Origin: Dokdonella_A sp044227025
GTDB taxonomy: Bacteria > Pseudomonadota > Gammaproteobacteria > Xanthomonadales > Rhodanobacteraceae
Direction: 5' to 3'
DNA: 64,000 bases
Assembly: GCF_044227025.1 (NCBI RefSeq)
Contig: NZ_JBGAFX010000007.1
Coordinates: 62,001-126,000 of the forward strand
Part shown: piece after piece, positions 8,379-16,853 of the stretch
Numbering within the stretch: the stretch's first letter is position 1
How the letters are laid out: each line of letters opens with the position of its first letter
Notes under the pieces: model-generated
The model's database searches: none
What the model was told of the DNA's origin: nothing
Seen by the model: only the letters and a program-made list of their open reading frames with translations
Position numbers and translations under genes: made by a program

Positions 8379-9454
8379 AGCGCGTCGACCGACTTGTCGC
8401 GATGGCCGTGCTCGGCGCGGTCGCGGTCGCCTGGGCGACGATCGTCGGCCTCGACGCATTCCGCACCTTCATCTTCGAACTCGACGACATCGGCCAGGGG
8501 CAGTACACGTTCGCGCGCGCCGTCACCTACGTGTTGCTGACCGTGCCACGGCGCGGCTACGAGATGTTCGGCTACGCCGCACTGATCGGCGGGTTGCTCG
8601 GCCTTGGTGGCCTCGCCGGTACCGGCGAGCTGACCGCGCTGCGCGCGGCGGGTCTGTCCAAGCTGCGCATCTGCGCCTCGGTCGTGCTTGGCCTTGGCGT
8701 GCTCACGCTTGGCGTGGTGCTGCTCGGCGAGACGCTCGGACCGTACGGCGAGCGCAAGGCGCAGGCGTTGCAGCTCGCGGCGAAATCCAAGGACATCGCG
8801 CTCGCGCGCGGCGGCGTGCTGTGGGCGCGCGACGGCGGCAGCGTGATCGGCGCGCGCCACGGCCGCACGCATGGCGGAAAGGGCGAAGTCGACCTCGATG
8901 GCGTGCGCGTGTTCGAGTTCGATGCGGATGGCCGTCTCGTCGCGCTGACGCTTGCCGACAAGGCCGTGCACGTGGGCGGCGAGTGGACCCTGCACGACCT
9001 GCGCCGGACCGAATTCGGCGAAGGCAGTGCGACCAGCCGCAAGGAGGCATCGAAGCAATGGCAATCGACGCTCGATCCCGGCGTGCTCGCGACCAGCATC
9101 ATCAAGCCGCAATACATGACCTTGCGCGATCTGGGCCAGAACATCGCCGCGCTCGATCGAAGCCAGCAGGATGCATCGACCTTCCGTGACGCATGGTGGG
9201 CGCGCGTGTTCTATCCGCTCGACCTGCTCGTGCTGGTGTTCTGCGCGATGCCATTCGCGTTCGGCACCCTGCGCAGCGGCGGGCTGTCCAAGCGCCTGTT
9301 CATCGGCATCGTGCTGACCATCGGGTTTTACCTTGCGCAGCGCGCGATCGTGAGCATCGGTGCCGTGTACGGCCTGCATCCGGCGTTCGCGAACCTGATC
9401 CCGCCGCTGCTCCTCGTCGTGCTCGCGACCGGCTATTTCCGCCGTCACGCCTGA
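8375..9454 (+). CDS. lptG: Lipopolysaccharide export permease LptG
   Basis: Partner permease of LptF in the LptB2FG complex. The 359-residue product begins MKRVDRLVAMAVLGAV, has the YFARRH-type end (here YFRRHA) and the expected three-span, periplasmic domain, three-span layout. The open frame runs back to 8207, but the ATG at 8375 overlaps the lptF stop (ATGA) and gives the family length. The surrounding order pepA / lptF-lptG is conserved in gammaproteobacteria. A 10-bp palindrome follows at 9520-9541. Confidence 0.94.
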   Translation: MKRVDRLVAMAVLGAVAVAWATIVGLDAFRTFIFELDDIGQGQYTFARAVTYVLLTVPRRGYEMFGYAALIGGLLGLGGLAGTGELTALRAAGLSKLRICASVVLGLGVLTLGVVLLGETLGPYGERKAQALQLAAKSKDIALARGGVLWARDGGSVIGARHGRTHGGKGEVDLDGVRVFEFDADGRLVALTLADKAVHVGGEWTLHDLRRTEFGEGSATSRKEASKQWQSTLDPGVLATSIIKPQYMTLRDLGQNIAALDRSQQDASTFRDAWWARVFYPLDLLVLVFCAMPFAFGTLRSGGLSKRLFIGIVLTIGFYLAQRAIVSIGAVYGLHPAFANLIPPLLLVVLATGYFRRHA

Positions 9455-9519
9455 GTCGAACGCATTGCGGCTGGACGCCGTGCTTCTTTCGCGGAAACCT
9501 GCCCGCATCCTTGCGTTTT

Positions 9520-9541
9520 CCGCTCGCATCCATGCGAGCGG
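9520..9541. repeat. Perfect 10-bp palindromic hairpin downstream of lptG
   Basis: CCGCTCGCAT and ATGCGAGCGG are exact reverse complements separated by 2 bases. There is no T-run after it on the plus strand, so it is not a standard intrinsic terminator, although it sits 66 bp after the lptG stop. It may act as a transcript 3' stabiliser or be part of the repeat field that follows. Confidence 0.55.
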
Positions 9542-9689
9542 GTTACCTTCTGTGACTCCGGGCATCCTGCCCTCCTCCCTTCGGGCCAGCTGCGCTGTTC
9601 GCGCCGCTCCTGCGGCGCAGTGCTTGTCCAAGAGAAGGTAACCCAAGAGAAGGACACCCCCGCGGTAACGTCCGCCGGGCATCCTGCCC
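9541..9689. repeat. Composite intergenic repeat (dispersed-repeat type)
   Basis: An 11-bp inverted pair (GGTTACCTTCT at 9541-9551, AGAAGGTAACC at 9633-9643) encloses about 80 bp. The palindrome-like GGGCATCCTGCCC occurs twice, at 9560-9572 and 9677-9689. No credible gene is seen anywhere in 9455-10002: all open frames there are short and of shadow composition. I recall similar intergenic sequence being dispersed in Xanthomonadaceae genomes, but copy number cannot be judged from one window. Confidence 0.5.
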
Positions 9690-9907
9690 AGCGGGTGCGT
9701 GAACGTCGGCCGAGGTTCGCCGACAGCGCATCCGTGCGCTGACGGCGAACGCGCGCGCGTCGTGCGCGCGCCCCTGCGGGCTATTTCGTCCGCCGTTCAC
9801 CGTTGCCGAAGGGGACCCCGGTGAAAGCAGCGCGCTCCTGCGCGCAGAAGCGTACGCCGGACATCTTGCCGCCGCAGGAGCGGCTTCAGCCGCGATGCTC
9901 TTCAGCC

Positions 9908-9947
9908 CGTAGGGCGGTACGCGCACAGCGCGTGCCGCCGCGCCCGG
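9908..9947. repeat. Second copy of the REP-like repeat
   Basis: GTAGGGCGGTACGCGC followed by GCGCGTGCCGCCGC, closely matching the left part of the element at 2578-2660. The unit is itself an imperfect palindrome. It lies about 55 bp before the acyltransferase gene start. Two copies within 7.4 kb indicate an interspersed palindromic repeat family. Confidence 0.6.
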
Positions 9948-10002
9948 AGTCCGCAGCTCTCGGCTATAGTCCGCCCGCCCAGAACGCACGACGCGAGATG
10001 CG

Positions 10003-11136
10003 ATGCGCAGCCCGAACATCCGCTACCTTCCCGCCGTCGACCACCTGCGTGCGTATGCCGCGTTGCTGATCGTGTTCTATCACGGCCTGCACCTGTTCTC
10101 GTACCACGCGCGCTTCCAGCAGGACTTCGGCATCGACCATTGGTTGCAGCCCGCCAATCCGTTGCTCGCCGCGCTTGCCGAAGGTCACACCGCGGTCGCG
10201 CTGTTCATGGTGCTGTCGGGGTTCATCCTCACGCTCGGCGCGCTCGATGGCGGTGTTTCGGCCTGGGGCTTCATCCGCAACCGGCTTCTGCGCACCTATC
10301 CGCTGTTCCTGCTGCTGGTGTTCGCCGGCATCGCCGCGTTTCCGGATCGCTTCACCTGGGCCGGATTCCTGCAGACCATCGGTGGACTCGGCAACCTGCC
10401 GGGCGCTCTGGTCACGCCGCCGTTCTCGAGCATGCTGTGGACGATTGCGATCGAGTGGCAGTTCTACCTGCTGTTCCCGCTGCTGGTGCCGGTGCTGCGC
10501 AGCGGCTGGACGCGCCAGGTGCTCGGCCTCGTTGCGGTGCTGCTGCTGTTCCGCGGTGTCGCGGTGCTCGCGGGGGGCAACGCGCGCGACATCGGTTACC
10601 TCACCATCGTCGGCCGGCTCGACCAGTTCCTGATCGGCATGTGGGCGGCGTGGGCGTTCCGCAGCTGGCCGTTGTCGCGGCGCGCCGGCGCGCTGCTCGC
10701 GGGCGCGGCGCTGGCGGTCGTGATCGGCGCGCTGGCGATGTTCAATGCCGCCGGCGGCTGGCCGGCGACACCGGCCTGGAAGATCGCCTGGCCGACGCTG
10801 GAGGCGCTGCTGTGGGCCGCGTTCGTGATCGGTTACGTCGCCGCCGCGAACAGCGCGGACGGTCTGTGGTCGCGCGCGGTCGCGCGCATCGGCGAGATCT
10901 CCTACTCGATCTATCTCGTCCACTTCATCGTGATTTGGATGCTGGTCCGCTACGACCTGCCGCTCGCATTCACCGGTCGTTTCGCCGTGGATGCCCTGCT
11001 CGAAACGGGGCTGGTCGCGTTGCCGGTGACGCTTGCCATCGCCGGCCTGACCTACGCCTTCGTCGAGCGGCCGTTCCTGCGCCTGCGCGGGCGTTACCAC
11101 CGGGACGCGGTCGACAGCGGCGTGCAGGCCGCCTGA
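10003..11136 (+). CDS. Acyltransferase-3 family integral membrane protein
   Basis: A 377-residue polytopic protein of the acyltransferase-3 (OafA/NodX-like) family, which O-acylates surface sugars or other exported glycans at the inner membrane. The conserved N-terminal pattern is present: YLPAVDHLRAYAALLIVFYH, with the family histidine at the end of the first span, then ALFMVLSGFI and NRLLRTYPLF. About ten membrane spans are predicted, and the end VERPFLRLR is typical. The substrate cannot be deduced. It is flanked by a repeat-rich region upstream and pilU downstream, so it is probably monocistronic. Linkage to the polysaccharide genes at 56-62 kb is not supported by proximity. Confidence 0.85.
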   Translation: MRSPNIRYLPAVDHLRAYAALLIVFYHGLHLFSYHARFQQDFGIDHWLQPANPLLAALAEGHTAVALFMVLSGFILTLGALDGGVSAWGFIRNRLLRTYPLFLLLVFAGIAAFPDRFTWAGFLQTIGGLGNLPGALVTPPFSSMLWTIAIEWQFYLLFPLLVPVLRSGWTRQVLGLVAVLLLFRGVAVLAGGNARDIGYLTIVGRLDQFLIGMWAAWAFRSWPLSRRAGALLAGAALAVVIGALAMFNAAGGWPATPAWKIAWPTLEALLWAAFVIGYVAAANSADGLWSRAVARIGEISYSIYLVHFIVIWMLVRYDLPLAFTGRFAVDALLETGLVALPVTLAIAGLTYAFVERPFLRLRGRYHRDAVDSGVQAA

Positions 11137-11243
11137 GCGCGCCGGGTGACGCACCCAAAATGTGCCCGGATCGCCGCGGCGCCCGGCTCCGCGCGGTGTA
11201 AGATGGCCGCGAGCCGGTAGGAGTCCCGGCACGGGGAAAGGCC

Positions 11244-12374
11244 ATGAGCAGCAGCGTCGATTTCACCTCGTACCTGAAGTTGATGACGCACAAGAAGGCG
11301 TCCGACTTGTTCATCACGGCCGGCGTCGCGCCGTCGATGAAGGTCAACGGCCGCATCACGCCGATCACCCAGAACGCGCTGACGCCACAGCAGTCGCGCG
11401 ACATGGTGCTGAACGTGATGACGCCCTCGCAGCGCGAGGAGTTCGAGAAGACCCACGAGTGCCAGTTCGCGATCTCGGTGACCGGCGTCGGCCGTTTCCG
11501 CGTGTCCTGCTTCTACCAGCGCAACTGCGTCGGCATGGTGCTGCGCCGGATCGAGACGAAGATCCCGACGATCGAGGAACTCAGCCTGCCGCCGGTGATC
11601 AAGTCGCTGGCGATGACCAAGCGCGGCATCATCATCTTCGTCGGCGCGACCGGTACCGGCAAATCCACATCGCTCGCGGCGATGATCGGCTACCGCAACC
11701 AGAATTCGACCGGCCACATCATCACGATCGAGGACCCGATCGAATACGTGCACAAGCACGAAGGCTGCATCGTCACCCAGCGCGAACTCGGCATCGATAC
11801 CGACAGCTGGGAGAACGCGCTGAAGAACACCCTGCGCCAGGCGCCCGACGTGATCATGATCGGCGAGGTGCGCACGCGCGAGACGATGGAACACGCGATC
11901 AACTTCTCGGAAACCGGCCACCTTTGCCTGTGCACGCTGCATGCGAACAACGCGAACCAGGCGATGGACCGCATCATCCACTTCTTCGCGTCGGATCGGC
12001 GCGAGCAGCTGTTCATGGACCTGTCGCTGAACCTCAAGGGCGTGGTTGCGCAGCAGCTGATCCCGACCCCGGACGGCAAGGCGCGCCGCGTTGCGATGGA
12101 AGTCATGCTCGGCACGCCGCTGGTGCAGGACTACATCCGCCAAGGCGAGATCCACAAGCTCAAGGACGTGATGAAGGAATCGACCAACCTCGGCATGCAG
12201 ACCTTCGACCAGAGCCTGTTCACGCTGTACCAGGCCGGCGAGATCAGCTACGAGGACGCGTTGCGCCACGCCGACTCGGCCAACGAGGTGCGCCTCAAGA
12301 TCAAGCTCGCGCAAGGCGGCGACGCGCACACGCTGAGCCAGGGACTCGATGGGGTCGAGCTGGTTGAAACCTGA
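11244..12374 (+). CDS. pilU: Type IV pilus retraction-type ATPase PilU
   Basis: A 376-residue cytoplasmic hexameric ATPase of the PilT/PilU family that assists pilus retraction and twitching motility. The Walker A GATGTGKS lies near residues 134-141. The Asp box reads ITIEDPIEYVHKHEGC, Walker B IMIGEVRTRETMEHA, and the His box TLHANNANQAMDRIIHFF. The N-terminal PAS-like part MTHKKASDLFITAG and the long C-terminus (beyond PilT's about 345 residues) favour PilU over PilT. A GGGGAAAGG ribosome site precedes the ATG. No pilT is seen beside it, although the two are usually paired. A heptamer-array element begins 9 bp after the stop. Confidence 0.9.
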   Translation: MSSSVDFTSYLKLMTHKKASDLFITAGVAPSMKVNGRITPITQNALTPQQSRDMVLNVMTPSQREEFEKTHECQFAISVTGVGRFRVSCFYQRNCVGMVLRRIETKIPTIEELSLPPVIKSLAMTKRGIIIFVGATGTGKSTSLAAMIGYRNQNSTGHIITIEDPIEYVHKHEGCIVTQRELGIDTDSWENALKNTLRQAPDVIMIGEVRTRETMEHAINFSETGHLCLCTLHANNANQAMDRIIHFFASDRREQLFMDLSLNLKGVVAQQLIPTPDGKARRVAMEVMLGTPLVQDYIRQGEIHKLKDVMKESTNLGMQTFDQSLFTLYQAGEISYEDALRHADSANEVRLKIKLAQGGDAHTLSQGLDGVELVET

Positions 12375-12382
12375 GCAAGCCG

Positions 12383-12490
12383 TGATTCGGGATCCGGGAT
12401 TGGAGTTTCGTGAAAAGCGATAGAAGCGGGCATGCGCCGGGCGTTGCGCGGCCTGCTGTCTCCCCATCTCCGATCCCCAATCCCCGATCC
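12383..12490. repeat. Heptamer-array element A (gene-less, inverted arrays)
   Basis: Three 7-bp units on the left (TGATTCG, GGATCCG, GGATTGG; 12383-12403) and four on the right in inverted orientation (CCCATCT, CCGATCC, CCAATCC, CCGATCC; 12463-12490) enclose 59 bp. It sits between pilU and the methyltransferase gene, and the GTG start proposed for the latter is inside it. It has the same architecture as elements at 36803-36830, 41445-41888 and 43601-43691. Confidence 0.7.
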
Positions 12491-13264
12491 CCGCAGTTGG
12501 ACCGCCTTCGAAGCGTCTGGGAGACGCTTGGGCGCGACGACCCGCTGTGGGCGGTGCTGTCGCAGGCGGACAAGCGCGGCGGGCGCTGGAATCCGCAGGA
12601 ATTCCTCGCGACCGGGCGTGTCGAAATCGACTCGCAGATGGCGGCGCTGGCGCCGAGTGGATATCCGCGCAGGCGCGGACTCGCGCTTGATTTCGGGTGT
12701 GGTGCGGGGCGCCTGACGCGCGCGCTCGCCGCGCATTTCGAGCGCGTGATCGGGATCGACGTGTCGGCCAGCATGGTCGCCGCGGCGACGCGCCTGAACG
12801 CCGATGTCGCCAACGCCGAGTTCCGCGTCAACGCCTCGCCGCGACTCGAAGCGGTGGCGGACGCGAGCGTCGATTTCGTGTTCTCGCACATCACCCTGCA
12901 GCACATCCCGGCGAGTCTCGCCGCGGGTTATGTCGGCGAATTCTTCCGCGTGCTCGCGCCGGGTGGAGCGGCGGTATTCCAGTTCACCACCGGGCCCGAC
13001 CGCAGCCTGCGCGGGCACTTGTTCGACCGCGTGTCCAATCGCTGGCTCAACTTCCTCCGGCGCGTGGCGTGGCGGCGCAGCACCGTGTTCGAGATGCATG
13101 GCGTGCGCGAAGCCGAGCTCGCCTGGTCATTGCAGCGATTCCCGCAGCTGCGCCTTTTGACGGCCGGTGACGACGGCGCGGCGGGACCGGGCTGGCACGG
13201 ACGCCGCTGGTGCGTCGTCAACGATGCGCCGGACGCAGGCCGCGCGCAGGGCGCGCCATGCTGA
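12410..13264 (+). CDS. Class I SAM-dependent methyltransferase, N-terminus encoded by a repeat element
   Basis: A 284-residue protein with a Rossmann methyltransferase core. Motif I reads LALDFGCGAGRLTRAL near residues 93-108, motif II VIGIDVSASMV, and the post-motif FSHITLQHIP and FFRVLAPGG follow (methyltransferase 11-like). The substrate is unknown. Residues 1 to about 27 (low complexity, SPSPIPNPRSPQ) are encoded by heptamer-array element A. The ancestral start may have been an in-frame TTG at 12497 or may have been lost; the GTG at 12410 now gives the longest product. Its stop overlaps the start of the next gene by 7 bp, so the two are likely co-translated. Confidence 0.75.
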   Translation: MKSDRSGHAPGVARPAVSPSPIPNPRSPQLDRLRSVWETLGRDDPLWAVLSQADKRGGRWNPQEFLATGRVEIDSQMAALAPSGYPRRRGLALDFGCGAGRLTRALAAHFERVIGIDVSASMVAAATRLNADVANAEFRVNASPRLEAVADASVDFVFSHITLQHIPASLAAGYVGEFFRVLAPGGAAVFQFTTGPDRSLRGHLFDRVSNRWLNFLRRVAWRRSTVFEMHGVREAELAWSLQRFPQLRLLTAGDDGAAGPGWHGRRWCVVNDAPDAGRAQGAPC

Positions 13265-13902
13265 TTTCGGTGGATGTCCCGAAAACGGGAACGGCCTTCA
13301 GCGGCTTGCTGCAGCAGCATTTCGGCGAACGCCTGCTGCTCGACTACGCCGATCGCCCGCTGGCCGAGTATTCCGCATGGCGCCGCTGGTCGGCGCGCGT
13401 GCAGCGCGTCACCGCGTTCGATGCGAGTGCGTACGATTGCATCCACGGCCACTTCCTGGCCGACAAATACGATTTCCTCGGTTCCGCGACCCGCCATGTC
13501 GCATGGCTGCGCGATCCCGCGCAGCGCGTTGCGAGCCACTATCACCTTTGGCGTCGCGTCCCCGACCTGCGCAATGCGGATTGCCGCCGACTGGTCGAGC
13601 GGAACCTCAGCCTTGAAGAGTTCGCCGCGCTGCCGCGCATGCGCAATGTTGCCACGCGCTTCTTTGCCGGCAAACGTCCGCGCGATTTTTTCTTCATCGG
13701 TCTGGCCGAGGAGGCCGAGTCATCCATCGCACGGTTCCATCGCCTGACCGGCATCGGCGCGCAAGGCCTGCCGGCGGAGAACGCGGACCCGTCCGATGCC
13801 CTCGCGCGCGAGTTGTCACCCGTGCTGCGCGCGCGGATCGAGGCGCTCAACCGCGCCGACCGCGCGCTGTATGACGAAGCGGCGAACCTGCTCGGGCGGT
13901 AG
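13258..13902 (+). CDS. Sulfotransferase-like protein
   Basis: A 214-residue protein beginning MLISVDVPKTGTAFSG. The PKTGT element resembles the 5'-phosphosulfate-binding loop of PAPS-dependent sulfotransferases. WLRDPAQRVASHYHLW corresponds to the 3'-phosphate-binding region (R-D-P...R-x-x-S-x-Y). Such enzymes sulfate carbohydrates or lipids. At this length it is on the short side but seems complete. The ATG at 13258 overlaps the end of the methyltransferase gene; an in-frame upstream start is possible but would extend before the conserved motif. Substrate unknown. Confidence 0.7.
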   Translation: MLISVDVPKTGTAFSGLLQQHFGERLLLDYADRPLAEYSAWRRWSARVQRVTAFDASAYDCIHGHFLADKYDFLGSATRHVAWLRDPAQRVASHYHLWRRVPDLRNADCRRLVERNLSLEEFAALPRMRNVATRFFAGKRPRDFFFIGLAEEAESSIARFHRLTGIGAQGLPAENADPSDALARELSPVLRARIEALNRADRALYDEAANLLGR

Positions 13903-13919
13903 GTGGTCTCCGACCCGCC

Positions 13920-13939
13920 GTCCCGGCGAATGCCGGGAC
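13920..13939. repeat. Short perfect hairpin (GTCCCGGC-GAAT-GCCGGGAC)
   Basis: An 8-bp perfect stem with a 4-base loop, located between the ends of the convergent sulfotransferase-like gene and the lipoprotein gene at 14029. No T-run follows. The CCCGGCGAATGCCGGG core is a common REP-type palindrome in GC-rich proteobacteria. It could stop or protect transcripts from both sides. Confidence 0.55.
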
Positions 13940-14028
13940 GACTTCAACGCATTCGAGCAACGACTCCAGCCCGGCTCAAGGCATGACGACTTGCTCCGGA
14001 GCTCCGGGAGCGCCGCTTGAGCGCAGCC

Positions 14029-15696
14029 TCACGGATGCCTGAATACCACGCCTTCACTGAGCTCGATGCCTTCCGGCGCGAGCGAGACGCGTGCATCGAT
14101 GTGCTGGAACCACTGCGCGTACATCGCATACAACTTGCGCTGCGTCTCCAGTTGCTTGCGCGTTTCCTCCGGCAGTGCCGCCCCGAAATGATCGATCGCG
14201 TCGGCGAAGGTCGCGTAGATTTCGCCGCGCATGTTCATTTCCAGCAGCGTCGTCGACGCGACCGGTGCGGCGGTGACGGCCGTGGACAGGGCCGCCAGTT
14301 GGTCCTTGCCGAGTGCGATGCCGAGCACTTTGGTGCCGAGCGCGACGTTGAGGTCGAGGTTGGCCGGCATGCCCGGCAAGGCGTTCGGCGGAATCGCCAC
14401 CGGCTTGCCGTCCGCGGCGAGCTTGAGGTCCTGCAACGCCGGCACCGACAGTTGCGCGAGACTGGTCATGAACGAGGGGTTGTTGCTGCCGATCAGCAGC
14501 GTGCCCGCCACGTCCGGCCGTGCCGTCGCGTCGCCGGAAGGCCAAGCGAGATGGCTGAGCGTCATGCGCACGCCGCTGAAATCGCTGAACGGCGGCGGGA
14601 TCGTCTGGCTGAGCTTCGCCTTCGTCTCGGCGACACCCGTGTTCGCCGAAGCGAGCAGCGCGCAGCGGAATGGTTCCTTGGCGAGGGCGTCGTATTGCGC
14701 GACGATCAGGTCGCGCGCACGCAGCACCGGCAGCGCGATCGCGAAATCGAGCAGCGCATCCGGCGATGCGCTGCCGGGCAGGGATGGCGCAAGCGCCAGC
14801 AACGACTTCGCAGTGGCGGGATCGAGGTCGAGGCGCGCGTGCATGGTCATGCCGTCGCCATCGAGCTTGCGATAGCCGAAGCCGAAGCGCGGCGCTTTCG
14901 CGGCGAGTGCGTCGAATTCCTGCCGGCAGGTCGCATCGAGCGGTTCGCCTGCCTGATCCGGCTTCATGCTGGCGGCGAGCGCCACGATGCGGCGCGTGTC
15001 GATCCAGCCGCTGCCATACGGCAGGTACCCGAGCTGCTTGTTGAAGTCTGCCAGCGCGCGCGCATCGAAACGCTGCGCCGGAAGATCGAGCCCGAGCAGG
15101 CGGCGCTTCGACGCCTCGTCGGCACCGCCCGGCGCGAACGCGATGACGAGGTGACGCCCCTCGATTGCAAGCATGCCCGACATCTTGTCGTCGCCGAAGC
15201 TGCGCACCTCCTGCTCGCCGATGCGACTGATCGCGAGCGCCTGGCCAGCCTTCTGCTCGATACGCGCCAGCGTCGCGCGGAACGCCTCGGGGTCGGACAG
15301 TTCCAGACGCATCACCGGCATCAGGTCGACGCCGTAGATCGCCGCGTGCGCCTTCGGATCGAAGCCGGCCTGTTGCCACGACTCGGGCGTGTTGCGATTG
15401 CGGACTTCGTCGAGGATGGCCGCCATCACCTTCGCCGCAGCGGCGCTCTCCGGCTTTGTGGAGAGTTCGGCCAGCGCATGATCCATCGTCTCGACCAGCA
15501 GCGGCCACGCGCCCTGCATCTGCGCGCGCCAGTTGGCGAGCGCGGCCTCCGGCACCGGTTCGATGTTCGCGAACACATAGGGTGTGTCGGCCGGCACGAA
15601 CGCAAGCGGAGCACTCTCGTCGACCTTGCGGCCGCAACCGGCGGCGAGGGCGAGCATGATGACGAGCGCGGCGCCGCGCAGATACGGTGTACGCAT
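14029..15696 (-). CDS. Large predicted lipoprotein of unknown function
   Basis: A 555-residue protein with a lipoprotein signal: basic start MRTPYLRG, hydrophobic run, lipobox LAAGC, so lipid attachment at about Cys21 and a periplasmic or outer-membrane location. The mature part has the features FVPADTPYVFANIEP and FGDDKMSGMLAIEGRHLVIAF. I recognise no enzymatic motif. The pattern is reminiscent of large proteobacterial lipoproteins with no assigned role. It is the last of a minus-strand series after pyrB but separated from it by 166 bp containing a long inverted repeat, so it may have its own promoter. Confidence 0.75.
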   Translation of the reverse strand: MRTPYLRGAALVIMLALAAGCGRKVDESAPLAFVPADTPYVFANIEPVPEAALANWRAQMQGAWPLLVETMDHALAELSTKPESAAAAKVMAAILDEVRNRNTPESWQQAGFDPKAHAAIYGVDLMPVMRLELSDPEAFRATLARIEQKAGQALAISRIGEQEVRSFGDDKMSGMLAIEGRHLVIAFAPGGADEASKRRLLGLDLPAQRFDARALADFNKQLGYLPYGSGWIDTRRIVALAASMKPDQAGEPLDATCRQEFDALAAKAPRFGFGYRKLDGDGMTMHARLDLDPATAKSLLALAPSLPGSASPDALLDFAIALPVLRARDLIVAQYDALAKEPFRCALLASANTGVAETKAKLSQTIPPPFSDFSGVRMTLSHLAWPSGDATARPDVAGTLLIGSNNPSFMTSLAQLSVPALQDLKLAADGKPVAIPPNALPGMPANLDLNVALGTKVLGIALGKDQLAALSTAVTAAPVASTTLLEMNMRGEIYATFADAIDHFGAALPEETRKQLETQRKLYAMYAQWFQHIDARVSLAPEGIELSEGVVFRHP

Positions 15697-15762
15697 GGTG
15701 AATTCCCCTGGGGCGAGACGCGCAGTCTAGCGCACGAGGGAGGGAAGCAAGCGCAGGAAAGC

Positions 15763-15866
15763 CTGAAACACGAAGCACGCTGCGCACCCGAAGGGGAGCA
15801 GTCGGGATGGTTATGGAACCCGGTCATGAATCCCGTTTGCTGCGCCGCATTCGCTTCGTGTTTCAG
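15763..15866. repeat. Nested inverted-repeat element between pyrB and the lipoprotein gene
   Basis: The outer arms are 14 bp and perfect: CTGAAACACGAAGC (15763-15776) and GCTTCGTGTTTCAG (15853-15866). Inside, GCAGTCGGGAT and ATCCCGTTTGCTGC form an imperfect second pair, so the 104 bp could fold as one long stem. The right arm overlaps the last codon and stop of pyrB. On the minus-strand transcript this would be a strong 3' structure after pyrB; it may instead be a miniature inverted-repeat insertion. Confidence 0.65.
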
Positions 15867-16819
15867 CCGTTCCGCTCTCGTCCCAGCAGCGTCGCCAGTG
15901 CGGCCATGCGTGCAAAGATGCCGTTCGCGACCTGCTCGAGGATCACCGATTGCGCGCCGTCCGCGACATCCGCCGCGATCTCGATGCCGCGATTCATCGG
16001 CCCGGGATGCATCACGATCGCATCCGATCGCGCTCGCGCCAGGCGTCGGCGGTCGAGGCCGAAGCGCGCGAAGTATTCCGTTTCGTCGAAACCGGGCAGG
16101 TGCTCGATGCGCTCCTTCTGGATGCGCAGCATGATGATCGCGTCGACGCCTTCGAGTGTCGCGTCGAGATCGTGCGACAAGGTGCAATCGGCAAACTCCG
16201 CCGCGTCCGGCAGCAGCGCCGCCGGTCCGCACAGGCGGATTTCCGCAGCGCCGAGCGCGCGCAGGCCGTGCACGTCGGAGCGCGCCACGCGCGAGTGGCG
16301 GATGTCGCCGCAGATCGCGACGCGCAGGCCGTCGATGCGGCCCTTGTGGTCGCGCAGCGTGAGCAGGTCGAGCAGGCCCTGGGTCGGATGCGCCTGGTTG
16401 CCGTCGCCGGCGTTGAGAACCACCGCGCGTCGTGCATGTGCGGCGAGGCGCGCCGGGGTGCCGTTTTCCTTGTGCCGCACGACGAATGCATCGGCGTCCA
16501 TCGCCTCGAGCGTGGCGAGCGTGTCCTCGAGCGTTTCGCCCTTGCTGGTCGAGGAACCGGAGATGTCGAAATTGACGACGTCGGCCCCGAGCCGGCGCGC
16601 GGCGAGCTCGAAGCTCGTGCGCGTGCGCGTGGACGCTTCGAAGAACAGGTTCACCACCGTGCGCCGATCGAGCAGTGCGGGCAGCGGCGCGCCCGCGCGC
16701 CAGAGCGAGCGCAGTTGTGCGGCATGGTCGAGCAGCGCCTCGATCCGCGCGCGGCCGAGGCCGTCGAGGGTGAGCAGGTGACGCAGGCGGGCATCCTCGG
16801 CGGTTTGCAATTCGGACAT
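15863..16819 (-). CDS. pyrB: Aspartate carbamoyltransferase catalytic subunit (PyrB)
   Basis: Condenses carbamoyl phosphate with aspartate, the committed step of pyrimidine synthesis. The 318 residues include the carbamoyl-phosphate motif STRTRTSFE near residues 54-62, the mobile-loop region SGSSTSKGET, HPTQGLLDLLTL and the terminal HPGPMNRG. The ATG at 16819 gives the normal length, although the open frame extends upstream. The ruvX-pyrB order matches Pseudomonas-type operons, but neither pyrR nor a pyrC' dihydroorotase-like gene is present here. Its stop codon is part of the 15763-15866 inverted repeat. Confidence 0.95.
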   Translation of the reverse strand: MSELQTAEDARLRHLLTLDGLGRARIEALLDHAAQLRSLWRAGAPLPALLDRRTVVNLFFEASTRTRTSFELAARRLGADVVNFDISGSSTSKGETLEDTLATLEAMDADAFVVRHKENGTPARLAAHARRAVVLNAGDGNQAHPTQGLLDLLTLRDHKGRIDGLRVAICGDIRHSRVARSDVHGLRALGAAEIRLCGPAALLPDAAEFADCTLSHDLDATLEGVDAIIMLRIQKERIEHLPGFDETEYFARFGLDRRRLARARSDAIVMHPGPMNRGIEIAADVADGAQSVILEQVANGIFARMAALATLLGRERNG

Positions 16820-16853
16820 CGTCGGTCTTCCGTCGGGTATCGGTGGGTGTCGG

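Noticed and set aside
7245..8459. A 404-residue minus-strand frame opposite lptF
   Set aside because: Glu/Gln/Arg-rich shadow with no family features; lptF is certain.
9445..9682. Short frames in the 9455-10002 repeat field that resemble short hypothetical proteins annotated in related genomes
   Set aside because: They are translations of the inverted repeats and have no supported start.
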